The notes: generated by a model from the sequence alone, not told the origin. Counted from the first letter of the stretch, positions 42,522 through 53,070 are shown. The stretch: DNA of 64,000 bases from Lachnospiraceae bacterium (GCA_014804675.1 JAAUZH010000009.1:221684-285683), one strand, 5' to 3'. Translations and numbers: made by a program.

Positions 42522-43199
42522 ATGACCCAATACAAAATCCTGCTGGTAGATGATGACCAGGCTCTTTTAAAAATGCTAAAACTATTTTTTGACAAAAAAG
42601 GTTATCTTGTTTACCAGGCAGAAAACGGGATAGAAGCCTTGCAGAAAATAGAAACAGAACCGGATATTATTTTATTGGATATCAATATGCCCAGGCTGGA
42701 TGGAATTTCATTATGCAAGCTCATTCGGAACAAAGTAAGCTGTCCTATTCTTTTTTTGACGGCAAAAATTGAGGAGCAGGACCGGATCAATGGACTGCTT
42801 TCCGGCGGGGATGATTATATAGTAAAGCCCTTTAGCTTAAAAGAGCTGGAAGCAAGAATTATAGCCCATTTAAAAAGGGAAGAGCGTCACGGACAGAAGG
42901 CAAAGATACGGTTTTTCGGAGAGCTTGGCATTGATTTTGCCGGAAGGATTGTTACATGGGGGGAAAAGGAAATCGAGTTTACAAAAATGGAATATGAGAT
43001 TATTGAATTTCTGGCAAAAAATGCAGGATATGTCTATGACAAGGAAACGATTTATGAAAGAGTCTGCGCCTATGAAGGTGACGGGGACAGCAGGGTAGTG
43101 ACGGAGCTGATACGGCGCATTCGGAACAAGCTTTCCAAATATTCTGGGAGGGAATGGATAGAAACGGTCTGGGGGTGCGGCTATAAATGGAGCAAATAA
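42522..43199 (+). CDS. OmpR-family response regulator
   Basis: A 225-residue regulator. The receiver domain has acidic pocket VDDDQ (8-12), phospho-acceptor Asp in IILLDINMPRLDG (about 51) and Lys in LFLTAKIEE (about 100). The winged-helix DNA-binding domain spans about 130-225, ending ETVWGCGYKW. A CAGGAGGCAC site precedes it. It overlaps the kinase gene by 13 bases and probably controls the ABC transporter genes that follow. Confidence 0.93.
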   Translation: MTQYKILLVDDDQALLKMLKLFFDKKGYLVYQAENGIEALQKIETEPDIILLDINMPRLDGISLCKLIRNKVSCPILFLTAKIEEQDRINGLLSGGDDYIVKPFSLKELEARIIAHLKREERHGQKAKIRFFGELGIDFAGRIVTWGEKEIEFTKMEYEIIEFLAKNAGYVYDKETIYERVCAYEGDGDSRVVTELIRRIRNKLSKYSGREWIETVWGCGYKWSK

Positions 43200-44371
43200 A
43201 AAATCTCACCTTAAAAAAAACAATGGTTCTTTATTTGTGTATTGCCCTGCTCATCAGCTTTTTTCTTTCAGTAGGGCTTACGTATGCTGCGGAAAGAACT
43301 CAAAAAAGAATATGGGGTCAATATATAGAGGAAGGAACGGTTTTAAAACAGAGCGAAATGGAAGAGCAAATACCGGATTCCCAGGTTCAGGTCAGCCGGG
43401 TCAGCAGTTATGATATGACGGATATGGATAATGTAATCGTGGAAACCTGTGATTTCATCACTACATGGGATGTGTTGATTCTTTCGGTTGCCGGCTGTAT
43501 CATAGCCATGTTTTTGTTCTATCGGAATAAATTAAGGATACCATTAAAGATTCTTATGGAAAGCTCGGAAAAAATCAGGGAAAATACACTGGATTTCACC
43601 ATAGAGTATGACAACAAGGACGAAATGGGACAGGTATGCCATTCCTTTGAAAAAATGAGAGCCCGGCTATTGGCAAATAATCAAAGAATGTGGCAGATGG
43701 TGGAAAATGAAAAGAACCTAAGAGCAGCCATTTCACATGACATGCGGGCGCCCTTGACCGTTCTGAAGGGATATCAGGAAATGCTTTTCGAGCTTGTTAA
43801 GGAGGAACCGTTGGAGAAAGAAAGCCTTCGTGAAATGCTCAAAGAAGAAAGAAAGCAGACGGAACGGCTCAGCGGCTTTTTGGAGATTACCCGGGCAATG
43901 TCTAAGCTGGAAGAACGAAAGCCGGAATACAAAGCAGTTTCCTGTGAAGCGCTGAAAAAAAGGCTGCTTTTTACGGTTCGGGCATTGTGCAAGGAAAAGG
44001 GGCTTCGATGGAAGCTTCAGGAAAAGGTAGAGGGAAATGAATTATATGGGGATGTTTCCATTATATTGGAGGTATTGGAAAATCTTCTTACAAATGCAAT
44101 ACAATATGCCAAAGAGGAAATTCAAATTTCCCTGTACATGGAACAGTCCTTTTTGGTGCTGGAAGTGTCAGATGACGGAGAAGGATTTTCCGAATCCTTT
44201 GAGACCCTTACCAAGTCCTATTATCATGGAAAGGACACGGATTCTTTGACACATTTTGGACTGGGCCTTTATTTGTGCAGGGTGTTTTGTGAAGCCCATG
44301 GAGGGAAATTAAGTCTTGGCAATAATGAAATAGGGGGTGCATATGCCAGGGCATACTTTTCCATAAAATAA
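43187..44371 (+). CDS. Sensor histidine kinase
   Basis: A 394-residue kinase with membrane helices at about 10-30 and 97-116 and a short extracytoplasmic loop. A HAMP-like segment (RIPLKILMESSEKI...) follows. The H-box is AAISHDMRAPLTVLKGY (His about 183), the N-box VLENLLTNAIQYA, and the G-boxes are DDGEGFS and HFGLGLYLCR. It phosphorylates the adjacent OmpR-type regulator. The small sensing loop and the ABC genes downstream resemble peptide-antibiotic sensing systems. Confidence 0.92.
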   Translation: MEQIKNLTLKKTMVLYLCIALLISFFLSVGLTYAAERTQKRIWGQYIEEGTVLKQSEMEEQIPDSQVQVSRVSSYDMTDMDNVIVETCDFITTWDVLILSVAGCIIAMFLFYRNKLRIPLKILMESSEKIRENTLDFTIEYDNKDEMGQVCHSFEKMRARLLANNQRMWQMVENEKNLRAAISHDMRAPLTVLKGYQEMLFELVKEEPLEKESLREMLKEERKQTERLSGFLEITRAMSKLEERKPEYKAVSCEALKKRLLFTVRALCKEKGLRWKLQEKVEGNELYGDVSIILEVLENLLTNAIQYAKEEIQISLYMEQSFLVLEVSDDGEGFSESFETLTKSYYHGKDTDSLTHFGLGLYLCRVFCEAHGGKLSLGNNEIGGAYARAYFSIK

Positions 44372-44466
44372 GATGCAGCATATTTTTCTGCAGTTGTGAT
44401 TTCATTGTTTTTCCTTTGCTACTATATAGGAGCAGGGAAAAACAATTTTTTTTGGAAAGGAGGCAG

Positions 44467-45537
44467 ATGATGTGGAGCATTGTAAAAAGAGAATGTAGGA
44501 ATTATTGGAAAAATCCTCTCTTTTATTTAGGAGCTGTCCTGGTATTTCTTGGGGTGTATATGCAGCTCAAACCTTATTTACAGCTGCACTATTTTGCGGA
44601 TGAAAAAGAGCTTGAACAAGCAGGGGAACAATTTGAGATGGGAGATGTGGAAAGCGGGTATATTCCAGCCAGCCGGGAAGAGCGGTATGGCATAGCATTA
44701 AAGCAAATTGAACAGGACCTTCAGGAGCCGTTTTTTGGAATGAGCAGGAAAGAGGCGGAAGAGGTAGTTGCTTCTATGGAGCATATGTCTGAAAAAGAAG
44801 CGGCTGCTTACCTGGAGCAGGAGTGTTCCTATATTATCAGTGAAGCTTATTTCTCTTATTTTGATATGAAAAAAGGAACTTTGGAGGAAGTAAACCGCTA
44901 TATAAAGGAAAAAATGGAGGAGGCTCCCTATACCTACTATTTTGCAGAGAAATATGCAGACTTTTTCGGGCTTTTCATGGTATTTTACGCCATGATCCTG
45001 CTGGCATTTCTTTTTTGGGAGGATATGAAGAAAGATACTTATGAGCTGCTTCATACAAAGCCCATAAGTCCGGCGCAGTATGTGCTTGGAAAGATATGCG
45101 GAGGCATGGCCGCCATGCTGGCAGTTACGGCTGTCATAACCGCCATATTCGGGCAGATGAGCATGCAATGGGGAAGACAGGCAGGCTTTCCGGTAAATGC
45201 CCTTGATATATGGAAAGCGGTATGTATCTATAATCTTCCAAATCTTTTGGCAATCGTATGTATATACGGTGGAGTTTCCCTGGCATTTAAAAGCCCGCTT
45301 CCAGCTGTTCCGGCATTGATTTTGTATGCAGTCTATTCCAATATGGGAAGCCGGAATGAGGAAGGAGTTTACGGATATTATGGAAGACCTCTTGCCATTA
45401 TGGTGCGTTTTCCTGGAAGCTTTTTAGAAATTGCGCCGCCTCCCATGGCAGCAGTGAATCAGGCGGCGCTTTTCCTGTTGTCCCTCATATTGACAGGAAT
45501 TTGTATTCTGTTGTGGAAAAGGAGGAAGGTTTTTTGA
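44467..45537 (+). CDS. ABC transporter permease
   Basis: A 356-residue membrane protein: one helix near the N-terminus, a large loop of about 130 residues, then five helices (from VFYAMILLAFLFWEDM onward). This is the ABC-2 permease pattern. AAAGGAGGCAG precedes two adjacent ATGs at 44467 and 44470. It is followed without a gap by a second permease and an ATPase gene. Substrate unknown. Confidence 0.82.
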   Translation: MMWSIVKRECRNYWKNPLFYLGAVLVFLGVYMQLKPYLQLHYFADEKELEQAGEQFEMGDVESGYIPASREERYGIALKQIEQDLQEPFFGMSRKEAEEVVASMEHMSEKEAAAYLEQECSYIISEAYFSYFDMKKGTLEEVNRYIKEKMEEAPYTYYFAEKYADFFGLFMVFYAMILLAFLFWEDMKKDTYELLHTKPISPAQYVLGKICGGMAAMLAVTAVITAIFGQMSMQWGRQAGFPVNALDIWKAVCIYNLPNLLAIVCIYGGVSLAFKSPLPAVPALILYAVYSNMGSRNEEGVYGYYGRPLAIMVRFPGSFLEIAPPPMAAVNQAALFLLSLILTGICILLWKRRKVF

Positions 45538-46253
45538 AATACAATGTAAAAATAGCGATTCCTTTTTATAAGGCAGCATATTCTGTTTTGTTCGTGATTA
45601 TTTTAGCTTTTGTCAGAGGGATTTCTGATGTGAGGGAAATCGGAGGGGCAATGGATGCCAATATAGCGCTGTTGGCTATGGTGTTTTGTGCAGATGGCTA
45701 TTATCAGGAAGTTTCCGGAGGCAGATGGGAGGTATTCTGGTTATGCCCTTCAAAAACAAAATGGCAGACCTTGCTGCAGCGTTTTTTTCTACAGATAACC
45801 TGGCTGATTATAGTTGCCATGGCAGGCTACTTTGTCTTTTACTGGCAAAGGCCTGGAAAACCTGAAGAGCTATCGGAATTAGCTTTATGGCTTCAATTTG
45901 GATTTGCAGTAATAGGAAGCATCTTCTTTTTTGGAAGCCTGTCCTTTACTTTGGTAAATCTTTGGAACAATCTGTGGGCAGGTCTTGGAATATCGGCAAT
46001 CTGCTGGAGCCTTTTGAATTCCACTACGGGGCAAAAACTGCCAGAGGCGCTTTATGTATTTGCTTATGGCGGAAAGGGAATAGGCCTTTTAGATGCAGGA
46101 AGTGAAAAATGGATTTTAGGAAAGTTTAGCGCAATGGTTTTTGGAAGCCTTTTGTTGTTCCTGGGAGGAAGGAAAGTCAAAAAGACAATATGGATTCCAA
46201 AGCAGAATAATACAGGAAGTCAGAAATCAATAGAAAAACAGAAAGCAGGGTGA
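45534..46253 (+). CDS. Second ABC transporter permease
   Basis: A 239-residue protein with about six membrane helices. The TTG at 45534, overlapping the previous TGA and behind AAAAGGAGGAAGG, is the likely start. Helices include FGFAVIGSIFFFGSLSFTLV and FSAMVFGSLLLFLGG. It pairs with the upstream permease to form the membrane channel. The C-terminal tail is basic. Confidence 0.78.
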   Translation: MKYNVKIAIPFYKAAYSVLFVIILAFVRGISDVREIGGAMDANIALLAMVFCADGYYQEVSGGRWEVFWLCPSKTKWQTLLQRFFLQITWLIIVAMAGYFVFYWQRPGKPEELSELALWLQFGFAVIGSIFFFGSLSFTLVNLWNNLWAGLGISAICWSLLNSTTGQKLPEALYVFAYGGKGIGLLDAGSEKWILGKFSAMVFGSLLLFLGGRKVKKTIWIPKQNNTGSQKSIEKQKAG

Positions 46254-46260
46254 CAGATAT

Positions 46261-47127
46261 ATGGCATTGGAAATAAAAAATATTACGGTAACATTTCAAA
46301 ACGGAACAAGAGCAGTGGATCATGTAAGCTTTCAAATTGAAAAGGGCATTTATGGGCTGCTTGGAGAAAATGGCGCCGGGAAAACCACACTGATGAGGGT
46401 GCTTACGACTATATTAAAACCCCAGGAGGGGGCGGTCTTTTTAAATGGCATGGAATATAAGGAGGATAGCTATGAGAAGATTCGGAGAAAAATAGGATAT
46501 CTTCCACAGGAGCTTGGGCTCTATCCCAGCCTGACCGTCAGGGAGACGTTAGAATATATGGGAGGTCTTGCAGGCATGTCAAAGGCACAGTGCAGGGAAC
46601 GGCTGGATTATTATCTGGAGAAAACAAGCCTTAGTGAACACCGGAATAAAAAGAACAGACAGCTTTCCGGAGGGATGAAAAGGCGGGTAGGGCTGATTCA
46701 GGCGCTTTTGCATGACCCTCAGGTACTTGTGATCGATGAGCCAACTACCGGGTTAGACCCGGAGGAGAGAATCCGGATACGAAATCTTTTGGTGGATTTT
46801 TCCAGAGAAAGGATCGTGCTGTTTTCTACTCATGTAGTGGAGGATCTGGCGGCAACCTGCAATCAGCTTGCTATTATGAAAAAGGGAAGGATGGTTTATG
46901 AGGGAGAAAGGAAAAAGCTCATGGAGAAGGCAAAAGGCCATGTATGGCTTTGTGAGGGAATTTGGGAGGAAGAGGCAGAGGAACTGATGAAAAAGTATCG
47001 GATATCCTCCAAGATTTATATGGAAAGGGGGATTCAGGTGAAAATCATCAGTGAGAAAAAGCCGGAAGTGGATTGCAGTCCGATAGAGGCCGGTTTGGAG
47101 GATGCGTATATTTATATGACCCGATAA
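46261..47127 (+). CDS. ABC transporter ATP-binding protein
   Basis: A 288-residue ATPase: Walker A GENGAGKTT (about 37-45), Q-loop YLPQELGLYP, signature LSGGMKRR (about 138-145), Walker B VLVIDEPTTGLD and the switch His in FSTHVVEDL. The C-terminal 70 residues form the extra domain usual for ABC-2 drug or peptide exporters. It completes the transporter with the two permeases upstream, in one operon with the two-component system or just after it. Confidence 0.93.
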   Translation: MALEIKNITVTFQNGTRAVDHVSFQIEKGIYGLLGENGAGKTTLMRVLTTILKPQEGAVFLNGMEYKEDSYEKIRRKIGYLPQELGLYPSLTVRETLEYMGGLAGMSKAQCRERLDYYLEKTSLSEHRNKKNRQLSGGMKRRVGLIQALLHDPQVLVIDEPTTGLDPEERIRIRNLLVDFSRERIVLFSTHVVEDLAATCNQLAIMKKGRMVYEGERKKLMEKAKGHVWLCEGIWEEEAEELMKKYRISSKIYMERGIQVKIISEKKPEVDCSPIEAGLEDAYIYMTR

Positions 47128-47135
47128 AGGGAAAA

Positions 47136-47184
47136 GAGGCTGCGGCATGATGGATTAAGCAATCATGCCGCAGCCTCTTTTTGA
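47136..47184. terminator. Bidirectional terminator
   Basis: GAGGCTGCGGCATGAT (47136-47151) pairs perfectly with ATCATGCCGCAGCCTC (47162-47177), followed by five T and preceded by A's. It ends the ABC operon and the convergent chemoreceptor gene. Confidence 0.95.
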
Positions 47185-47191
47185 CAATCGG

Positions 47192-49189
47192 TTAAACAGT
47201 AAAGGGGCGGGTAGTTTCTTTTAATTGCCCTGCAAGCTCTTTAAGTGTGTTGGATTGAGCTTCCAGGCTGCCTACCCAGTCAGCCTGTTCTTTCGACAGC
47301 GTTTTTGCGCCGGTAGTGGAGGAAAGACAAGTATGGACATTGTCATCGATTTTACCGAAGGACTGGTTGATATGCTCCTTGCTGTCAAGAAAAACGCTCA
47401 TAGCGGAAGAAAGGGTCTGGTTTATCCGGCCAATATCTTCCAGACAGTCCTTTAGCTGGGTGAATACAGAAAGAACCACTTGAGAATTTTCTGTATTGTT
47501 TGCAAAGGCTTCCGTGGAATCATTGATGGAGGAAACTGTCTGGCTGATACGGCTTCGGATATTGGAAATCAGTTCTGAAATATTGGTCGTGGCAGTAGAG
47601 GTCTGTTCCGATAATACCCGGATTTCCTCTGCAACCACTGCAAAGCCTCTTCCCACCTCACCGGCTCTTGCAGCTTCAATGGAAGCATTTAGTGCCAGCA
47701 GATTGGTCTGTCCGGAAATGCTGCTGATGGTGGATACGATTTCCGTAATGCTTTCCGACAGTTTTTCCAGCTCCCGGATATCTTGAAAAATTACCTGCAT
47801 ATTTTCCTTGGAGTCTTTTGTAGAGTTTTCTAATTTTTTTGCCGCTACAACAGAATCATTTAATTTGCCCAGCACGTCTTCTATGGTCTGTTCCATGCTA
47901 TGGTAGCTATCCCCAAAGGCTTTAATATGTTCATCAAACTTGTTCAGCTGAATCTTTCCCTGTTCCACGCTGTCATATTGCACTTCCATGGCATCGGTAA
48001 TGGATTCCATTTCCGTATTTACTTTTCCGGCATTTGTCACAAGCTGGTCAGCCACCTGATTTAGGTCTTTGGCAAAGGATTGGATGCTTTCTACGCTGTT
48101 TACGGTTATTTCAAGTAAAGCACGCATTTTTTTCATAAGTCCATTGAAGCCTTGAGCCAAAGCGCCGATTTCATCACGGCTTGTAACAGGAACATCCTTT
48201 GAAAAATCTCCAGAGGCGATTGTAGCTGACAGGAGGGAAATCGGCTTTACGATTCTGGAAGCCATGACGACAGTAATGATGCTTCCCAGTGCAATGGAAA
48301 TAACCAGTGCAATCAGGAATCCCATCATAATAGAGCTGCGGGACTGGTTCATGACCTGATTGCTGATAGCGGCAACTACATGCCACCCACAGCTGTCCAC
48401 ACGATGAGCAAAAAAGCTTCTGGAAGTCCCGTCATAGTCCTTGATGGATACCGGGGAAGTTTCCGGACTGTCAAGAAAAGCAATCAAGCTGTCATAAAGA
48501 CCGCCTTCTACATCGCTTAGGGAAATCGGTTCATCCTCTACATATCCATAGGCTTCATTTGGGTGGTTCACAATGCCGTTTTTGCTGTCCACGATAAACA
48601 GATAGCTGTTTTCCACGGTTTGCTGTCCGTTTACGATTTCAATCAGGGTGTCCACAAAAATATCTGTGGCAAGCACGCCCATGAGAGTGTCACCATTCAT
48701 GACTTTAGTAGAAATGGTAATGACGAGCCTGCCTGAATCTGCATCCAGATAGGGAGTGGAAAAGTACAAGTCGTCTGTTTCACAGGCACCGGCATACCAG
48801 TCCCTTTTTGTAAAATCGGTAGTTCCGTCAGGCACATAACCGGAACCGGAAGCCATTTGGTTAGACGTAGAAGTGAAATACAGGTCATAAATGTAGCCAT
48901 CCTTATTGTAATCCACAACAATAGGAGTCAGATAGGAAATCAGATAGTCAATGTCATAATTGCCGATGATTTCCATGGCATTTTTCTGATTCGTTACAAG
49001 CTGGGTCTGTTCTGCAAGCCAGGCATTAATCTTCGAGGAGGTCATTTCTGTTAAGAGGCTGTACCGATCCACGGATTCCGCCTGTATCTGTCTGGAAGCA
49101 ATGCCATAGCTGATAGAAGCTGTCAGTGCCAGACAGAGCAGCATGATGAGGCAGGTAATGCTTACTAATCGTCCTTTCAAACTCTTCAT
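47192..49189 (-). CDS. Methyl-accepting chemotaxis protein
   Basis: A 665-residue chemoreceptor. Membrane helix 1 (about 7-27) and helix 2 (about 280-303) flank a dCache ligand domain ([44 protein letters not shown]). HAMP (about 304-356) and the cytoplasmic signalling coil follow, with the hairpin tip near [17 protein letters not shown]. The ATG at 49189 is chosen because GAAGGAGAC directly precedes it. dCache domains of this type often bind amino acids. No other chemotaxis gene is nearby. Confidence 0.93.
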   Translation of the reverse strand: MKSLKGRLVSITCLIMLLCLALTASISYGIASRQIQAESVDRYSLLTEMTSSKINAWLAEQTQLVTNQKNAMEIIGNYDIDYLISYLTPIVVDYNKDGYIYDLYFTSTSNQMASGSGYVPDGTTDFTKRDWYAGACETDDLYFSTPYLDADSGRLVITISTKVMNGDTLMGVLATDIFVDTLIEIVNGQQTVENSYLFIVDSKNGIVNHPNEAYGYVEDEPISLSDVEGGLYDSLIAFLDSPETSPVSIKDYDGTSRSFFAHRVDSCGWHVVAAISNQVMNQSRSSIMMGFLIALVISIALGSIITVVMASRIVKPISLLSATIASGDFSKDVPVTSRDEIGALAQGFNGLMKKMRALLEITVNSVESIQSFAKDLNQVADQLVTNAGKVNTEMESITDAMEVQYDSVEQGKIQLNKFDEHIKAFGDSYHSMEQTIEDVLGKLNDSVVAAKKLENSTKDSKENMQVIFQDIRELEKLSESITEIVSTISSISGQTNLLALNASIEAARAGEVGRGFAVVAEEIRVLSEQTSTATTNISELISNIRSRISQTVSSINDSTEAFANNTENSQVVLSVFTQLKDCLEDIGRINQTLSSAMSVFLDSKEHINQSFGKIDDNVHTCLSSTTGAKTLSKEQADWVGSLEAQSNTLKELAGQLKETTRPFTV

Positions 49190-49373
49190 CTCTTTTGTCT
49201 CCTTCAATATGATTTTTGTGTCTTATTATGAGATTATTTTATGAAAAAATGGAGAAATTGTCCAGAGGATTTTTACCAATCAGTTCCTGCACCCATATAT
49301 TCCAATCCATCTAATTTGCAAAGCAGGCTGGAAAGTTCCCCGAAGATTTATACAAACCAAAAGCAAGTCTGAA

Positions 49374-49402
49374 TTGCAAATAGTTGCTACCTTTGCTATA
49401 CT
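49374..49402 (+). promoter_or_regulatory. Promoter of the Ter biosynthetic genes
   Basis: TTGCAA (49374-49379) and TATACT (49397-49402) are 17 bases apart, about 120 bases before the first gene. The rest of the 49208-49522 gap shows no gene or strong hairpin. Confidence 0.7.
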
Positions 49403-49522
49403 GTATTTGTTTATCTTCAAAAGCAAGTGGAAAAATAAATTTATTGACAACTATGCGAAAGACATGAAATATATGGCATGGGATAAAAAATCTGAAATAA
49501 CAAATTAAGGAAAAAGGGAAAA

Positions 49523-50623
49523 ATGGAGTATATTGAAGAGGATTTCGTAAGAATAGCAAAACGAGAGAATAACAAAAAAAGAAATTATCTGGTAGTGAAT
49601 CCATTACAGGGAAAGCACGTTCCTGTTTCGCCATCAAAGGCTTTGGAAGTGTTTGAAAGACTTGCCAGTATGATAAAAGATAAATACATAGGAGAAAGAT
49701 TATTATTGATTGGATTTGCTGAGACGGCTACGGCTATTGGTGCACAGGTGGCAATCACATTAGGAACAAAATATATACAAACTACACGAGAGCTAATACC
49801 GGGCGTGGAATATCTGTTTTTTTCGGAAGAGCATAGCCATGCAACGGAACAGAAGTTAGTGAAAGATGATATTGATAAGGTAATAAATCATATTGATCGG
49901 GTTGTTTTCGTAGAGGATGAAGTAACTACCGGCAATACAATTATGAATATAATTAAAATTATACGTAATGAATACCAAAATGGAATCAGGTTTGCTGTTG
50001 CATCCATTCTAAATGGTATGACTGATGAATATCTCAATGAATACGATAGGGAAAAGATAGATCTTCATTATCTGGTTAAAACGGACCATTCCAACTATGG
50101 TTTGGTTGCAGATACTTTTGCAGGGGATGGCGAGTATGTAGATGCAAATGACGATGTGGTGGATGAGGTCCCCATTATTTCTGTTGGCGGCTGGATGAAT
50201 GCCAGACGACTGGTAGACGCAAATGATTATCAGAAGGCATGCAGTAGTCTTGTGGATGAAGTCCTTAATAAGATAACTTTAAATAGGGATGAGAACGTGC
50301 TTGTAGTGGGTTCGGAAGAATTCATGTATCCAGCATTATTTCTAGGTAGTAAAATGGAAGGAATGGGATGTAATGTAAGGTGCCATTCTACCACGAGAAG
50401 CCCAATAGCTGTCAGCAAAGAACCAGACTATCCATTACACTGCCGATATGATTTATATAGTCTATATGATTCTGATAGAAAGACGTTTATTTACGACATC
50501 TATTCATATGACGAGGCTATTATTATCACGGACTCGGAGCTGTCCCATAAGAAAGGTTTAGAAACACTGGTCAAAGCATTGAGTGGTAAAATGAAAAAAA
50601 TATCGGTTGTCAGGTGGTGTTAG
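49523..50623 (+). CDS. TRSP-type phosphoribosyltransferase
   Basis: A 366-residue protein. The N-terminal orphan phosphoribosyltransferase domain carries the PRPP loop VVFVEDEVTTGNT (about 130-142), and GFAETATAIGAQVA near 74-87 is the second ribose-phosphate site. The C-terminal TRSP domain has SVGGWMNARRL, VVGSEEFMYPALF and CHSTTRSPI. In Ter-linked clusters this protein is predicted to attach a ribosyl group to a base-like precursor. It starts the locus and overlaps the StiP gene region. Confidence 0.85.
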   Translation: MEYIEEDFVRIAKRENNKKRNYLVVNPLQGKHVPVSPSKALEVFERLASMIKDKYIGERLLLIGFAETATAIGAQVAITLGTKYIQTTRELIPGVEYLFFSEEHSHATEQKLVKDDIDKVINHIDRVVFVEDEVTTGNTIMNIIKIIRNEYQNGIRFAVASILNGMTDEYLNEYDREKIDLHYLVKTDHSNYGLVADTFAGDGEYVDANDDVVDEVPIISVGGWMNARRLVDANDYQKACSSLVDEVLNKITLNRDENVLVVGSEEFMYPALFLGSKMEGMGCNVRCHSTTRSPIAVSKEPDYPLHCRYDLYSLYDSDRKTFIYDIYSYDEAIIITDSELSHKKGLETLVKALSGKMKKISVVRWC

Positions 50624-50624
50624 T

Positions 50625-51674
50625 TTGAGGAGTTCATATAGTGAAGAGGATGTAATCCTGCTGTTGAAGGACATAACAGGTCTGGTTGAACCTCAGCCAA
50701 CAGAGGAAAGAGAAAAACTGATTCAAGCTGGAAAGCATTATAGCGAAATGCTTCCAATCGAATATGTTCCCACAGAAAAGTATATGCAGGTATATAGGGA
50801 AGCGCTTGAAAACTATTCGAAACCTGTAGCATTGGCTGTGGGAAAACTTGCAGATAAAATTATAGAAAAGAAAGGGAAAGAGATTGTATTGGTCTCATTG
50901 GCAAGGGCAGGAATACCGATTGGTATTTTAGTAAAAAGATATATTGCTAAGAAGTATCAGATGAATGTCCCTCATTATTCTATTTCCATTATTCGAGGAA
51001 GAGGAATTGATGATAATGCGATGAAATATCTGCTGAAGAGCTATAAACCCCAGCAGTTGTTATTTGTGGATGGTTGGATTGGGAAAGGCGCCATTTTAAA
51101 TGAGCTTAAGAAAGATGTTGCAGCATATGAGGGCGTTTTGGCAGATATTGCTGTCATTGCAGATCCTGCTAATGTAACGGAACTGTGTGGCACACATGAA
51201 GACATTCTTATTCCAAGTTCTTGTCTAAATAGTACAGTGTCAGGATTGGTCAGCAGGACTTTCCTAAGAGCCGATATTATAGGAGAGAATGATTTCCATG
51301 GTGCAGTTTACTATGGCGAACTTAAGGAAGCTGATTTGTCTTACGAATTCATTGATGCAATCGAAAAGGAGTTTGAGATGAATTCAACTATTGAAAGTGA
51401 ACCAATATCGGGACTTGGAATCGACGAAGTAAAACAGATTGCGAATACTTTTGATATTGCCGACATTAATCTGATTAAACCGGGTATTGGAGAGGCAACC
51501 AGAGTTTTGCTCAGAAGAGTTCCATGGAAGGTTCTTATTGATGAACGCTATAAAAATGATCCGCAATTAGGTCACCTGGTGCGTTTGGCAGAAGAGAAAA
51601 AGGTTCCGGTGGAATATTATCCGCTTAAACATTATAAATGCTGCGGAATAATAAAAAAACTGGCTGATGCCTAG
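50625..51674 (+). CDS. StiP / PELOTA-linked PRTase protein
   Basis: A 349-residue protein. The front two-thirds (SSYSEEDVILLLKDI, LVSLARAGIPIGILVKRY, HYSISIIRGRGIDDNA, LLFVDGWIGKGAI) match the cysteine-protease-like StiP family, whose PRTase-fold motif FVDGWIGKG is clear. The C-terminal part (GIGEATRVLLRRVPWKVLI, YYPLKHYKCCGIIKKL) is the associated RNA-binding-like tail. The TTG at 50625 behind AGGTGGT is preferred. Established association: StiP, TRSP and CitE-like genes travel with TerD systems. The real reaction is unknown. Confidence 0.82.
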   Translation: MRSSYSEEDVILLLKDITGLVEPQPTEEREKLIQAGKHYSEMLPIEYVPTEKYMQVYREALENYSKPVALAVGKLADKIIEKKGKEIVLVSLARAGIPIGILVKRYIAKKYQMNVPHYSISIIRGRGIDDNAMKYLLKSYKPQQLLFVDGWIGKGAILNELKKDVAAYEGVLADIAVIADPANVTELCGTHEDILIPSSCLNSTVSGLVSRTFLRADIIGENDFHGAVYYGELKEADLSYEFIDAIEKEFEMNSTIESEPISGLGIDEVKQIANTFDIADINLIKPGIGEATRVLLRRVPWKVLIDERYKNDPQLGHLVRLAEEKKVPVEYYPLKHYKCCGIIKKLADA

Positions 51675-51816
51675 GAGAAGTATTAACCAATTATTAGGAA
51701 GCGTAAAGAATATCTAAAAAGCGCATATAAGAAGAAAATATGTGATACAGTTCCGTTACCAGATCGTCTTGTGTACTGCGCAAATAGGCGAAGAACAATA
51801 TAAAATCAGGCGGCAC

Positions 51817-51957
51817 ATGATAATGGATATGTTTGAAAAAGCCACAAAGGCTGTTAAGGAAGTCGGCGAGAATGTAATTGATTCAGCTAAAAATCTTGGA
51901 ACATCTATCTATAGTACATCAAAAGAGCAGGACTCTCAGGGGGTGCCTGCTCTTATT
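51817..51957 (+). pseudogene. Truncated start of a small stress-type protein
   Basis: The frame reads MIMDMFEKATKAVKEVGENV...SIYSTSKEQ, an amphipathic helix typical of the beginning of small zinc-ribbon membrane-associated proteins. It then runs into a terminator hairpin instead of the expected ribbon; its formal stop lies at 52014 inside the opposite gene. It is probably a truncated gene. Confidence 0.45.
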
Positions 51958-51968
51958 ATTAATCTTTT
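51923..51968. terminator. Terminator between converging Ter genes
   Basis: AAGAGCAGG (51923-51931) pairs with CCTGCTCTT (51946-51954), followed by ATTATTAATCTTTTATT. It separates the plus-strand PRTase/StiP genes from the minus-strand CitE-like gene. Confidence 0.75.
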
Positions 51969-52921
51969 ATTCCGAAAGCTTCAGCAAGGAATAGTGTTTG
52001 CCGTGCCCAATTAGTATGAATCTTATATTCATTCATTCGTTCATGCGTAAAATTCCCGGATACGAATGAATTTGAGTTTTTATTCCAATTCAGTACTGCC
52101 TGCGCATCGTTAAAATCCGATCTTGAAACTTGATAGGATTCGTTTACTACGGGAATCTGGTTTGGGTGTATCACAGTTTTTCCAGTAAAGCCGCAGAGCT
52201 TGTCATCTTGTATTTCTTGTGTCAATCCTTTTTCCCAATGATCACCGGAATAGTATTCCCATACAGGTCCTGAAACAACATAGTCCATGCCATAGACTGT
52301 TATTATATCAGCAAAAATATTTGAGATGGGTTTTATTCGGTGGATTGACTCATCAGAGTGTCTTCTGAAACCGAATATGTGGCACAAATCATTACCACCT
52401 ACGCGGATGTTCAAGACAAGTTCCTCTATGGATGACAGCATATCCTTTAGTCCATATAGGATGTCAATACGATTTCGTGGATCGATAATCGAAGAATTTT
52501 CATATATCGGCATCATATATATTTCTTTAGAAGTCTGTTCATTCGCTTTTATTATTTCCTGAATATACGAGCAGGCATTATCAGACGTGAATTTCGGTAT
52601 GATGTAGCCGGTAATGATTTCAATACTGTTGCCGAAGGCTTTTGTCAGTCGTCCAATCTGCTCAGGATTTCGAACGCGAATAAATATTTTTGGCAGATAG
52701 AAAGGTTGTTTTTGGAAATGAATGAAGATTTGATTGATAGACCAAATCAAATCCTGCTCCGCTTCCATAATAAAATCATCATTAATGGTGTCTTCCAGAC
52801 ATAAGGCTAATGAAAATTTATTTCCGAATTTTTCATTGATAATGGAATCTGCAATTGTTTTTTTGTTGGCTGGGCAATAAAGGAGCGCTCCAACACTATA
52901 ATAAAGAATACTGTTTTTCAA
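51959..52921 (-). CDS. CitE/HpcH-like aldolase of Ter cluster
   Basis: A 320-residue TIM-barrel protein of the HpcH/HpaI-citrate lyase beta family. ALCLEDTINDD (about 39-49) supplies a metal ligand, KIFIRVRNPE near 78, LNIRVGGNDLCHIFG near 168-182, and GFTGKTVIHPNQIPVV near 244-259 is the family end motif. The start is TTG at 52921 behind GGAGGGATATATC. In Ter clusters this enzyme is predicted to make a C-C bond in the metabolite. Here it is on the opposite strand from all neighbours. Confidence 0.85.
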   Translation of the reverse strand: MKNSILYYSVGALLYCPANKKTIADSIINEKFGNKFSLALCLEDTINDDFIMEAEQDLIWSINQIFIHFQKQPFYLPKIFIRVRNPEQIGRLTKAFGNSIEIITGYIIPKFTSDNACSYIQEIIKANEQTSKEIYMMPIYENSSIIDPRNRIDILYGLKDMLSSIEELVLNIRVGGNDLCHIFGFRRHSDESIHRIKPISNIFADIITVYGMDYVVSGPVWEYYSGDHWEKGLTQEIQDDKLCGFTGKTVIHPNQIPVVNESYQVSRSDFNDAQAVLNWNKNSNSFVSGNFTHERMNEYKIHTNWARQTLFLAEAFGIKD

Positions 52922-53070
52922 CTGATATATCCCTCCGAAAAAGTATTTTACATCCCTGAAAATGGATAACCGAAATTGATTATATCATCCTTTTGCTCAA
53001 AAAGATAGATTAGAAATCATATGTGTGATAAAATAAATCAGTATAAGTTTACAAAGGTGGTGCCGCCCTG

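Noticed and set aside
46261..47127. Bacitracin-type BceAB identification of the ABC operon
   Set aside because: The two permeases are separate ABC-2-type proteins, not one ten-helix BceB, so a specific drug role cannot be supported.
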